Source of the DNA: Rickettsiales bacterium
Lineage (GTDB): Bacteria; Pseudomonadota; Alphaproteobacteria; Rickettsiales; UBA3002
Direction: 5' to 3'
Length of the DNA: 10,237 bases
NCBI GenBank assembly: GCA_021300075.1
Contig: JAJTIB010000216.1
Span: forward strand, 1-10,237
Shown: positions 1 to 5,608 of the stretch, one piece after another
Layout: every line of letters begins with the position of its first letter
How positions within the stretch are numbered: position 1 is the first letter of the stretch
Program-made: the position numbers and the translations under genes
The notes under the pieces: generated by a model
The model's database searches: none
The model's input: only the letters and a program-made list of their open reading frames with translations
Told to the model about the DNA's origin: nothing

Positions 1-1
1 T

Positions 2-1141
2 TCGCGCCTGACCAACCCCACCAATTTCGTGCTTGAGGCGCGGCTGGCCTCGCTGGAAGGTGGGGAGGGGGCGACGGTGACGGCCTCAGGCCACTCCGCG
101 CAGCTTTTGGTGTTTCAAGCGCTGATGCGCCCGGGCGAACGGTTTATTGCCTCCAAGCGGCTTTATGGGGGAACGACGGATCAGTTCCAGAACACCTTCC
201 CCTCGAGCTTCGGCTGGCAGGCGGATTTTGTAGATGTGGATGATCTTGCTGCGGTAAAAGCAGCGATGACGCCGAAGACAAAACTTATCTTCATCGAATC
301 CCTCGCCAACCCCGGCGGGGTGATTTCAGATATTGAGGCGCTCGCGAACATCGCGAATGAGGCGGGGATTCCGCTGGTGGTCGATAACACCATGGCCTCG
401 CCCTATCTCTGCCGACCCATTGAATGGGGCGCGCATATTGTGGTGCATTCCACCACGAAATTTCTGAACGGCCAATGCACGGCGCTCGGTGGCGCGGTGA
501 TTGATGGCGGGAATTTCGACTGGAAAAAACACGCCGCGAACTATCCGGAGCTTGGCCAGCCGCACCCTTCCTATCACGGGGTGAATTTTGCCGAAAGTTT
601 TGGTGCGATGGCACTGGCCGTGCCCAACCACGCGATAGGGCTGCGGGCGCTTGGGCCTACGCAATCGCCCTTCCATGCGTTTTTGACACTGAACGGAATG
701 GAAACCCTGGGCCTGAGAATGGACCGGCATGTCAGCAATGCCCAGAAAGTGGCCGAGTGGCTGGAGAAGCACGCAAGCGTGGAGTGGGTGTCTTACGCCG
801 GGCTGCCCAGCAGCCGCTATTATGAGCGCGCAAAAAAATACCTGCCCAAGGGGGCGGGATCCGTCTTCACTTTCGGCGTGAAGGGCGGGCATGAGGCGGC
901 GAAAACGCTGGTGGACAGGGTGAAGCTCTTTTCCATGCTTGCCAATATCGGCGATACGCGCTCGCTTATCATCCACCCTTACTCCACCACCCATGGGCAG
1001 CTCAGCGAGGCGCATAAGAAAGCCGTGGGCGTGCTGCCAGAGGCAATCCGCCTTTCGGTGGGGATTGAAGATGCGGAAGATATTATCGCCGATCTCGATC
1101 AGGCGCTGGAAGCTGCTGCCAAAAGCAGAAAAGCGGCGTAG
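2..1141 (+). CDS. metY: O-acetylhomoserine sulfhydrylase (5'-truncated by window edge)
   Basis: PLP-dependent enzyme of the Cys/Met metabolism family that makes homocysteine from O-acetylhomoserine and sulfide in the cytoplasm. The frame is open from base 2, where SRLTNPT followed by LEGGEGA matches the start of the PLP-binding core. Roughly 55-60 N-terminal residues should lie upstream of the window; the GTG at 29 is internal. Visible hallmarks are VVDNTMASPYLC, the Schiff-base motif HSTTKFLNG (catalytic Lys codon at 458-460), the IDGGNFDW segment typical of MetY rather than MetB or MetC, and the C-terminal signature SMLANIGDTRSLIIHP with STTHGQL. The frame is intact to a TAG stop. A related gamma-family enzyme such as O-succinylhomoserine sulfhydrylase is the main alternative, but GGNFDW favours MetY. 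The next feature is a tRNA gene with its own promoter, so this gene probably ends its transcription unit here. Confidence 0.93.
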   Translation, partial: SRLTNPTNFVLEARLASLEGGEGATVTASGHSAQLLVFQALMRPGERFIASKRLYGGTTDQFQNTFPSSFGWQADFVDVDDLAAVKAAMTPKTKLIFIESLANPGGVISDIEALANIANEAGIPLVVDNTMASPYLCRPIEWGAHIVVHSTTKFLNGQCTALGGAVIDGGNFDWKKHAANYPELGQPHPSYHGVNFAESFGAMALAVPNHAIGLRALGPTQSPFHAFLTLNGMETLGLRMDRHVSNAQKVAEWLEKHASVEWVSYAGLPSSRYYERAKKYLPKGAGSVFTFGVKGGHEAAKTLVDRVKLFSMLANIGDTRSLIIHPYSTTHGQLSEAHKKAVGVLPEAIRLSVGIEDAEDIIADLDQALEAAAKSRKAA

Positions 1142-1165
1142 TGCGAGAATCTTTCCTCGTGACTT

Positions 1166-1194
1166 CTTGACCAATGGCGCGGTGGGCGCTACAT
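1166..1194 (+). promoter_or_regulatory. Candidate sigma-70 promoter of tRNA-Cys
   Basis: CTTGAC at 1166-1171 is separated by 17 bases from CTACAT at 1189-1194. This closely matches the alphaproteobacterial housekeeping form CTTGAC-N17-CTATAT. Transcription would start near base 1201, about 10 bases before the mature tRNA 5' end, which is a usual leader length. It lies in the short gap between the metY stop and the tRNA. Start-site data are lacking, so this remains a prediction. Confidence 0.6.
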
Positions 1195-1211
1195 CACCTT
1201 CGTCGCTTTGG

Positions 1212-1286
1212 GGCTGGGTAGCAAAGTGGTAATGCCGCGGTTTGCAAAACCGCCATGCGGGAGTTCGATTCTCCCCCCGGCCTCCA
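1212..1286 (+). tRNA. tRNA-Cys (anticodon GCA), CCA encoded
   Basis: A complete cloverleaf can be folded by hand. The acceptor stem is GGCTGGG (1212-1218) with CCCGGCC (1276-1282), including one G-U pair. The D stem is GCA/TGC (1221-1223, 1233-1235). The anticodon stem is GCGGT/ACCGC (1237-1241, 1249-1253) around loop TTGCAAA, with anticodon GCA at 1244-1246. The T stem is GGGAG/CTCCC with loop TTCGATT (1264-1270). The discriminator is U (T1283), the usual base for cysteine tRNAs, and CCA (1284-1286) is genomically encoded. It decodes UGC and UGU. Confidence 0.96.
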
Positions 1287-1296
1287 CGTTAATTAT

Positions 1297-1305
1297 TTAT
1301 CCACA
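1297..1305 (+). promoter_or_regulatory. Perfect DnaA box (forward)
   Basis: TTATCCACA is an exact match to the high-affinity DnaA consensus TTATNCACA. It sits 11 bases after the tRNA-Cys CCA end, in an AT-rich stretch, and is immediately followed by GATTTGTCCCGATT. That motif recurs almost exactly at 1434-1446. Confidence 0.6.
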
Positions 1306-1446
1306 GATTTGTCCCGATTTTTCATCGTACGGCAATAAAGTTAAAAACCGTTGCGTAAGTTTGGTTTTTTCAAGAGTAGAAAAAATACACACAGAAAAAT
1401 GTGGATAAAATTCCAGCGAAAATGGCAGTCTGGGATTTGTCCGATT
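1306..1446 (+). repeat. Near-perfect direct repeat GATTTGTCC(C)GATT
   Basis: GATTTGTCCCGATT at 1306-1319 recurs as GATTTGTCCGATT at 1434-1446, differing by one inserted C. The first copy abuts the forward DnaA box, and the second lies 25 bases beyond the reverse box. The two repeats and two boxes form one organised module. No binding protein can be named from the sequence. Confidence 0.45.
1400..1408 (-). promoter_or_regulatory. Perfect DnaA box (reverse)
   Basis: TGTGGATAA is the exact reverse complement of the box at 1297-1305, and the match extends to 10 bases (1296-1305 with 1400-1409). The two boxes flank about 94 bp of A/T-rich sequence containing several runs of A or T. A perfect 9-mer on either strand is expected well under once in 10 kb, so a pair this close is unlikely to be chance. 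Confidence 0.6.
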
Positions 1447-1492
1447 ATGAATGGTTACACGATGAATGACCGGTTTTGATGCGAATCAGAAA

Positions 1493-1504
1493 GATGAATT
1501 CATC
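1493..1504. repeat. 12-bp perfect palindrome
   Basis: GATGAATTCATC is fully self-complementary. Related ATGAATG words occur just upstream at 1447-1453 and 1462-1468. It marks the boundary between the AT-rich DnaA-box part and the GC-rich structured part. It may be an operator half-site pair, but no regulator is evident. Confidence 0.35.
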
Positions 1505-1525
1505 GCAAGGGGAATCGTACCCCTT

Positions 1526-1815
1526 CTGTCATCCCCACGAAGGATGGCTGAAAGGAAGTGCCTGCGGCGCAAGCTGCGGGAGAGCTTTCGAGTTTCCTGA
1601 GGGACGTGTCCCACTAGACACTTCAGGAATAGCGCCAGAGGCGTGAATCGTGGTGGGGGCTAGTGCCCATCCGGTTTGGATTGCTTGCCCTCAGGCCTTC
1701 GGGCCTTAGGGCAGCGTCCGGACAAACTGCGGCAAAACGAACGCGCTTGCGCGAATCGCTCGGTGCCAAGGGTTTTAAAGGCGGGGTAGGAAACTTCCCC
1801 GCCTTTATTGCATTT
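1526..1815 (+). ncRNA. Candidate structured non-coding RNA (unassigned)
   Basis: This GC-rich segment is packed with stem-loops. They are GTCATCC/GGATGGC (1528-1534, 1542-1548), CCTGCGG/CTGCGGG (1561-1567, 1574-1580, two G-U pairs), TTCCTGA/TCAGGAA (1594-1600, 1623-1629) enclosing GTGTC/GACAC, and a two-part hairpin at 1686-1713 capped by the very stable C(UUCG)G tetraloop. A possible outer stem GTTTG/CAAAC (1674-1678, 1723-1727) surrounds the last one. A terminator-like hairpin closes the segment. I looked for tmRNA, RNase P RNA, SRP RNA, 6S RNA and common riboswitch signatures and recognised none. A decayed repeat or a long untranslated leader is an alternative. The strand is inferred only from the terminator. 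Confidence 0.35.
1777..1815 (+). terminator. Strong terminator-like hairpin
   Basis: AAAGGCGGGG (1777-1786) pairs perfectly with CCCCGCCTTT (1797-1806) over 10 bp around a 10-base loop. It is followed by the T-rich ATTGCATTTT. The T tract is interrupted, so strength is uncertain, but the stem is the strongest simple hairpin in the window. It would end any transcript from the structured segment upstream. Confidence 0.55.
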
Positions 1816-1871
1816 TGAATTCAGGGAATCCTCTGCCCATGACAAACTCTCGGTCCATTCTATGGTCAGTT

Positions 1872-1901
1872 GCATAAATAATTACACATAATTATTTATG
1901 C
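1872..1901. repeat. 13-bp perfect AT-rich inverted repeat
   Basis: GCATAAATAATTA (1872-1884) and TAATTATTTATGC (1889-1901) are exact reverse complements separated by CACA. The arms are almost pure A/T, unlike the surrounding GC-rich DNA. It could be a protein-binding operator, a cruciform-prone element or a weak RNA hairpin. No -10 or -35 pair aligned with it is convincing. Confidence 0.5.
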
Positions 1902-1920
1902 GTCCCGCTCGCAGAGTTTA

Positions 1921-1972
1921 CCCCCGCGCAGGCGGGGGCGGCGCAAAACCGCCGCTCACGGCGGAGGGTTTT
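1921..1972 (+). terminator. Tandem GC-rich hairpins, second followed by T run
   Basis: CCCCCGC/GCGGGGG (1921-1927, 1932-1938) has a 4-base loop. CCGCCG/CGGCGG (1949-1954, 1959-1964) has loop CTCA and is flanked by AAAA before and GGGTTTT after. The second resembles an intrinsic terminator with a short T tract. What it would terminate is unclear, as no gene lies directly upstream on the plus strand. Confidence 0.4.
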
Positions 1973-1979
1973 GATACTC

Positions 1980-2003
1980 ACTTGTGCAATAAATTGCTCA
2001 AGT
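1980..2003. promoter_or_regulatory. 24-bp operator-like palindrome
   Basis: ACTTG, GCAAT, ATTGC and CAAGT are arranged symmetrically around a central AA, with a single non-pairing T in each half (positions 1985 and 1998). Twenty bases pair in a dyad of 24. The length and symmetry suit a dimeric helix-turn-helix repressor site, and it lies about 185 bp before tolC. No repressor gene is present in the window. Confidence 0.4.
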
Positions 2004-2050
2004 AAGTATAACGCCAAAGGGCAGCCGCAAAGCAATTCGTTTCAAAAGGA

Positions 2051-2128
2051 TAAAGCTCTAGCGGAATTACGTGCGTGGCAGAAACGCCACTTTTTAGGTG
2101 AAACCATCCAGTCTTAACTAGAGCTTTA
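2051..2128 (+). ncRNA. Nested hairpin element upstream of tolC
   Basis: TAAAGCTCTAG (2051-2061) and CTAGAGCTTTA (2118-2128) are perfect 11-bp inverted repeats. Between them sits a smaller hairpin, GTGGC/GCCAC (2075-2079, 2086-2090), directly followed by TTTTT, which is the layout of an intrinsic terminator. The pair of structures could be a leader with an embedded attenuator, or a small RNA. The 60-base distance to tolC favours a leader element, but no promoter is clear. Confidence 0.35.
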
Positions 2129-2188
2129 CTGATTGCTAACGGAATCTTAAGCCTTCTCTGGCAGGGTGGGCAGTCGTAATCCACCCCC

Positions 2189-3751
2189 ATGGCCGTAAAA
2201 ATGACGCGTACATTACCTGAAATTCAAACCCCGCGCCTAAATCGGCGAACGCTGCTGCTGATGAGCGCATCGTTGATGCTGGCGCTTTCCGCCCCCTCAT
2301 CCGCCCAGGCGGTGGAGCAGGCAGGAACGCTTACCCCATTGCCGGAGGCTGGAATGCCCGCCCCTGTACCCGTCCCCGAGGCCGGGCCGCTCGCGGGCGT
2401 GGAAGCGGCCACTTCCTTAAAGCCAGGAGCAGCCAGCACTGATAATGTCGCTGCCCCTAGCTCTGCAGCCAAGGTAGATAGTTTTCGGGAAATGCTTGAG
2501 GCGACCTATACTAATAACCCACGCATTCTAGCCGAGCGTCAGGCGCTTCAGGTGAAGGATGAGGGCGTGGCCAGCGCCGCTTCGGGCTTCCGCCCCAGCG
2601 CAGCGTATGGGTTTGAAACGGGCTATTCCGATACCAACTCGAGCCTTAATGGTGATGCTTCGGGTAACGTGCAGGATCAGGAGTTTCGCGCAGAACAGCC
2701 ATTATTTCGCGGTGGCTCGACCTGGGCCGGCTTCAAGGCCGCCCAAGACCGCGCCCGCGCGGGTCAATCGCAGCTTATGGCTGTCGAGCAATCAGTGCTG
2801 CTGGAGGCGGTAACGGCATATATGGATGTGCTTTCGGCTCAGGCCATTCTCGAACTCTCGCGCAATAATCGCGACGTGCTGGAAAAACAGCTTAAGGCCT
2901 CGAAGGAGCGGTTTGAGGTGGGCGAAGTCACCCGTACCGACGTGGCGCAGTCTCAAGCGCGCCTGTCGCAGGCGCGCACCAACGTGATTGCCTCTGAAGG
3001 CGCAGTGCTAACAGCGCTGGCGGTGTTCGAGCGCGTGGTGGGCTTCAAGCCCACCGGCAGTTTGAAGATACCTGAGGTCGTTCCGGAATTGCCCGTCAAA
3101 CTGGAAGACGCGCTTGAAATGGCGCGCACTGCCAACCCCGATTTAATGGCGGCCTTACGTACTGAAATGGCGACCCAGCGCGATATTGACAATGCGATTG
3201 GCACCATCCTGCCGCAAATCACGCTCGTAGGGCTCGCTACCCGTCAGGAAGCCCCGGGGCGGCTTGGTGGTATCAGTCTCGACGATGATCGGGTAACGGT
3301 GAATTTCCGCGTGCCCCTCTATCAATCGGGCTCGGAATATGCGGCCGTTCGTGCCGCCAAGGCGGCCGCGCGCCAGCAGAAACATGTGGCGATGGAAACC
3401 AGGGTTTCAACGGAAGAGAATGTCGCCCGCGCCTGGGAGCGGATGGATACCAGCATCGCCACCATCGCCGAACGCTATGACCAGATCAAGGCCGCGCAGA
3501 TCGCCCTTGAAGGCGTGAAGCAGGAAGAGGAGTATGGCGCGCGCACCGTGCTGGACGTGCTCGACGCCGAGCAGGAATTATTCTTGTCCCAGACTAATCT
3601 AGTGCGAGCTGAGCGTGAGCGTGTCGTTGCGATTTATAACCTGCTGCTGACCATCGGCCAGCTCACGCCCGAGCGTCTTGAGCTTGGCATCGCCTCCTAC
3701 GATCCGACCAAGCATTTCGACGCGACCAAGTGGAAAGCGTTCGGGTTTTAG
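2189..3751 (+). CDS. tolC: TolC family outer-membrane channel protein
   Basis: Trimeric outer-membrane duct protein that joins inner-membrane pumps or type I secretion ABC exporters to the exterior. The N-terminus has a basic segment (RLNRR, 16-20), a hydrophobic core and an AQA signal-peptidase site at 39-41. Residues 42-97 are a Pro/Ala-rich stretch unusual for TolC. The first outer-membrane efflux repeat starts at about 98 (FREMLEATYTNNPRILAER, then GFRPS), and the second at about residue 305 (LEDALEMARTANPDLMAA). The second repeat carries GTILPQITL and ends in VLDVLDAEQELFLSQTNLV, the conserved TolC C-terminal helix motif. No good Shine-Dalgarno precedes either ATG 2189 or ATG 2201, and a GGGTGG/CCACCC stem (2164-2169, 2181-2186) abuts the first. 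The start is therefore uncertain by four codons. Total length is 520 residues. It is followed by popZ. Confidence 0.93.
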   Translation: MAVKMTRTLPEIQTPRLNRRTLLLMSASLMLALSAPSSAQAVEQAGTLTPLPEAGMPAPVPVPEAGPLAGVEAATSLKPGAASTDNVAAPSSAAKVDSFREMLEATYTNNPRILAERQALQVKDEGVASAASGFRPSAAYGFETGYSDTNSSLNGDASGNVQDQEFRAEQPLFRGGSTWAGFKAAQDRARAGQSQLMAVEQSVLLEAVTAYMDVLSAQAILELSRNNRDVLEKQLKASKERFEVGEVTRTDVAQSQARLSQARTNVIASEGAVLTALAVFERVVGFKPTGSLKIPEVVPELPVKLEDALEMARTANPDLMAALRTEMATQRDIDNAIGTILPQITLVGLATRQEAPGRLGGISLDDDRVTVNFRVPLYQSGSEYAAVRAAKAAARQQKHVAMETRVSTEENVARAWERMDTSIATIAERYDQIKAAQIALEGVKQEEEYGARTVLDVLDAEQELFLSQTNLVRAERERVVAIYNLLLTIGQLTPERLELGIASYDPTKHFDATKWKAFGF

Positions 3752-3843
3752 AGATTAACCGCCTATTCACCGCAGAAATTGCGTTATGTCTGCCACGCTG
3801 TTGGCTCGTTTGTTGCAATAGACATCAGTTCGAGCAATTCTCC

Positions 3844-3871
3844 TTGCCAAACAAGTCTGTGCACGTTTATT
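3844..3871 (+). promoter_or_regulatory. Possible popZ promoter
   Basis: TTGCCA (3844-3849) matches the -35 consensus at five of six positions. After 16 bases, TTTATT (3866-3871) matches the -10 at four of six. Initiation would fall near 3878, about 23 bases before the popZ ATG. A GANTC site (GATTC, 3873-3877) overlaps the presumed start, so methylation-dependent control is conceivable. The rest of the 149-bp tolC-popZ gap shows no clear terminator. Confidence 0.35.
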
Positions 3872-3900
3872 AGATTCAACGCATATCACGTCTGGTAGTT

Positions 3901-4518
3901 ATGGCTAAAGATCAAGACCAATCGATGGAGGATATCCTCCAATCCATCAAGCGAATCATTGCCGAAGAAGGCGATGGCGAGGTTGCGCCTGCAACCTCCG
4001 CTGCCGCGCCGGAGCCTCCGCCGATGGCTAAGAAAACCCCGGCCGCCGCGCCCCGTTCGCCCAGCGCCGGGTCTGATATTCTAGAACTGACCGATATTCT
4101 GCCAGCAGAGGCTGAAGAATCTGCGCCCGCTGCTGATGCTGGAACCACCTTGTCGGTCGATGAGGTGATGAGTATGCCCACGGCCTCTGCCCCGAATCCC
4201 AACCCGGCACGGGGTGCGAAGAAATCCAAGTCCCTGTCGCCGCCGCCCGGCGCGCTTGAGGATGAGGGTATCGTCTCGGACGATACGTTGGTGAGTGCCG
4301 CTGCTTCGCTGCGTTCGCTCAACCAGATTTCGGACAATGCCGCCGCGCGCTACGAGCCGATTCCATCGATGCCGCTGCGCTCGGGCATCACGGTGGAGGA
4401 TCTCGTTATTGAGGCCTTAAGGCCTATGCTTAGAAGTTGGCTTGATGCCAACCTGCCCCAGGTGGTGGAGCGGCTGGTGGACCGCGAGGTTCGCCGTATT
4501 TCAGCCTCCAGCCAGTAG
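3901..4518 (+). CDS. popZ: Pole-organizing protein PopZ (DUF2497)
   Basis: Self-assembling polar scaffold. In Caulobacter crescentus it holds the ParB-parS origin complex at the pole and recruits cell-cycle regulators. The protein shows the three-part family plan. The N-terminal partner-binding helix is SMEDILQSIKRIIAEE (8-23). A long acidic, Pro/Ala-rich disordered linker covers about 24-128. The C-terminal oligomerisation region has a short helix near 129-142 and the conserved block VEDLVIEALRPMLRSWLDAN (165-184) followed by LPQVVERLVDREVRRIS. At 205 residues it is slightly longer than the Caulobacter protein, with the difference in the linker. The ATG is followed at once by the family start MAKDQDQSMED, so the start is secure despite a weak ribosome site. 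It lies downstream of tolC. In many alphaproteobacteria valS follows popZ (from memory); here it does not. Confidence 0.92.
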   Translation: MAKDQDQSMEDILQSIKRIIAEEGDGEVAPATSAAAPEPPPMAKKTPAAAPRSPSAGSDILELTDILPAEAEESAPAADAGTTLSVDEVMSMPTASAPNPNPARGAKKSKSLSPPPGALEDEGIVSDDTLVSAAASLRSLNQISDNAAARYEPIPSMPLRSGITVEDLVIEALRPMLRSWLDANLPQVVERLVDREVRRISASSQ

Positions 4519-4610
4519 CCCGAATCGTTTACTTCTCAGCAAACCCCTCGTTGTGGGATGGGTGCAACAGCTGGCAACCCGACACACTGTTATTCATGTT
4601 TAAAGCCGTT

Positions 4611-4631
4611 TCCTCGTGCATTACATGAGGA
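4611..4631. repeat. 8-bp hairpin between popZ and the ankyrin gene
   Basis: TCCTCGTG (4611-4618) pairs with CATGAGGA (4624-4631) over 8 bp, including one G-T wobble, around a 5-base loop. No T tract follows, so it is a poor terminator. It may be a regulatory site or 5' leader structure of the next gene. The rest of the 166-bp gap turns AT-rich toward the start codon. Confidence 0.3.
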
Positions 4632-4684
4632 GTGTCATAAATTCACAATCACGGTTAAATTTATTTCTCAATTAACTGAGATGT

Positions 4685-5608
4685 ATGAAAAATAATCCTG
4701 TTTTTTGGATTGCGCTTTTAGTGTTGCCCCCAGTTTATGCACAGGGGCAAACCATTCCGCCCCTGGTTCTGCCCCCGCCTCCGACGGAGGCGCCATCTAT
4801 TGCTATTCAATCCCCCCCAGCCGCGCCGAGTTCTGCGATTGCGCCTATCCCGCAGGATCTAAGTATGGCGCCCTATGCCAAAACTGCGGATGTCCCCCCA
4901 CCTGTGAACACTGACGCTTCCTCTGCCCCGGCCATCGCACCGGAAGGGACGGGCGCGGTGACGGATACGACCGAACCGGTGATTACGACGCAACCCTACG
5001 CATTGGAGCCGCCGCCTCTAACACTTCCCGGTGTTATGGACGTATCTGCTTCGCCCTCCGATTCTTTGAATGCGGCAACCGACGCTGCATCCTCACTGCC
5101 ACCGCCGCCGGAGATGGGCGCGCTGGATGCGCTGGCGATTCCGAGTGCTCTGGAGGTATCGGAGAAAAAAACGGAAGCGATTCCCACGTGGAAAATACCA
5201 TTGAAACAGACTTCCCGACCGGTCGAAACCAATTTCAATTTCCGTCGGGTGACGTTGCCCTCAACCATTTACCGGTTGGAATATGATCGCGCCAATCGGC
5301 AATTGCCTCTGGCGCAGACCAATCAGATGTATGATCATTATTTTCTGCTGGCGGTGGCGCGCAATGATCTTAATGCCATCCGTGCACTACTGGCCAATGG
5401 CTACCGCGATGTGAACATGTTTAACGCTGAAGGCGATACGGCGCTGATTCTGGCGATTCGTCATAACGCTATTGCGGCGGCGCGTCTGCTCATAGCGCGG
5501 GGTGCAGATCCCTATCTCACGGGGCGGGGCGGCTATAGCGCTTATGACTACGCCCGTCAGATCAACAACCATGAACTCAATGCTGCCCTTGCGGGTATCT
5601 TCGGTTGA
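4685..5608 (+). CDS. Exported proline-rich protein with C-terminal ankyrin repeats
   Basis: A predicted Sec signal peptide (hydrophobic FWIALLVLPPVYA, likely cleavage near residue 19-20) is followed by a low-complexity region rich in Pro, Ala, Ser and Thr (about 21-170) with several runs of three to five prolines. Residues 217-307 form about three ankyrin units. HYFLLAVARNDLNAIRALLA begins the first. GDTALILAIRHN and AARLLIARGADPYLTG form a textbook second. GGYSAYDYARQINNHELNAAL is a shorter cap. The frame is intact for 307 residues. Ankyrin repeats mediate protein-protein binding; this one should act in the periplasm or at the envelope, tethered on a flexible proline arm. I do not recognise a named family and assign no specific function. 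Only GAG lies near the start as a ribosome site, four bases from ATG. Its stop overlaps an ATG of a short frame leading to ilvD. Confidence 0.8.
   Translation: MKNNPVFWIALLVLPPVYAQGQTIPPLVLPPPPTEAPSIAIQSPPAAPSSAIAPIPQDLSMAPYAKTADVPPPVNTDASSAPAIAPEGTGAVTDTTEPVITTQPYALEPPPLTLPGVMDVSASPSDSLNAATDAASSLPPPPEMGALDALAIPSALEVSEKKTEAIPTWKIPLKQTSRPVETNFNFRRVTLPSTIYRLEYDRANRQLPLAQTNQMYDHYFLLAVARNDLNAIRALLANGYRDVNMFNAEGDTALILAIRHNAIAAARLLIARGADPYLTGRGGYSAYDYARQINNHELNAALAGIFG

Larger units (their letters stand above)
1287..2188. other. Gene-free region with DnaA boxes, structured segment and palindromes
   Basis: About 900 bp between tRNA-Cys and tolC with no credible protein gene. Three parts differ in composition: an AT-rich part (about 1287-1500) with two perfect DnaA boxes; a GC-rich, hairpin-dense part (about 1526-1815) ending in a terminator-like stem-loop; and a run of inverted repeats (1872-2186) leading to tolC. 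GANTC sites at 1483, 1512, 1645, 1753 and 1826 are denser than the one per 256 bp expected by chance. The only ORFs here are a short minus-strand frame (1660-1875) and a frame running through the tRNA, and neither looks real. Confidence 0.7.

Noticed and set aside
326..1174. Long minus-strand ORF opposite metY
   Set aside because: Shadow of the metY frame in GC-rich DNA. The metY frame has clear family motifs and this one has none.
1208..1408. Plus-strand ORF of 66 codons through the tRNA
   Set aside because: Its first third is the tRNA-Cys gene and its end is the AT-rich DnaA-box region.
1526..1815. Permuted tmRNA, RNase P RNA or 6S RNA
   Set aside because: The characteristic conserved segments (a tmRNA tag and CCA acceptor, RNase P core sequences, the 6S closing stem) could not be found by eye.
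1660..1875. Minus-strand ORF of 71 codons in the tRNA-tolC gap
   Set aside because: It lies across the hairpin-dense segment and terminator stem, its product has no recognisable domain, and no ribosome site precedes it. The hairpins explain the sequence better.
1287..2188. CRISPR array or integrated element beside the tRNA
   Set aside because: There are no regularly spaced direct repeats and no integrase, and the 3' end of tRNA-Cys is not duplicated within the window.
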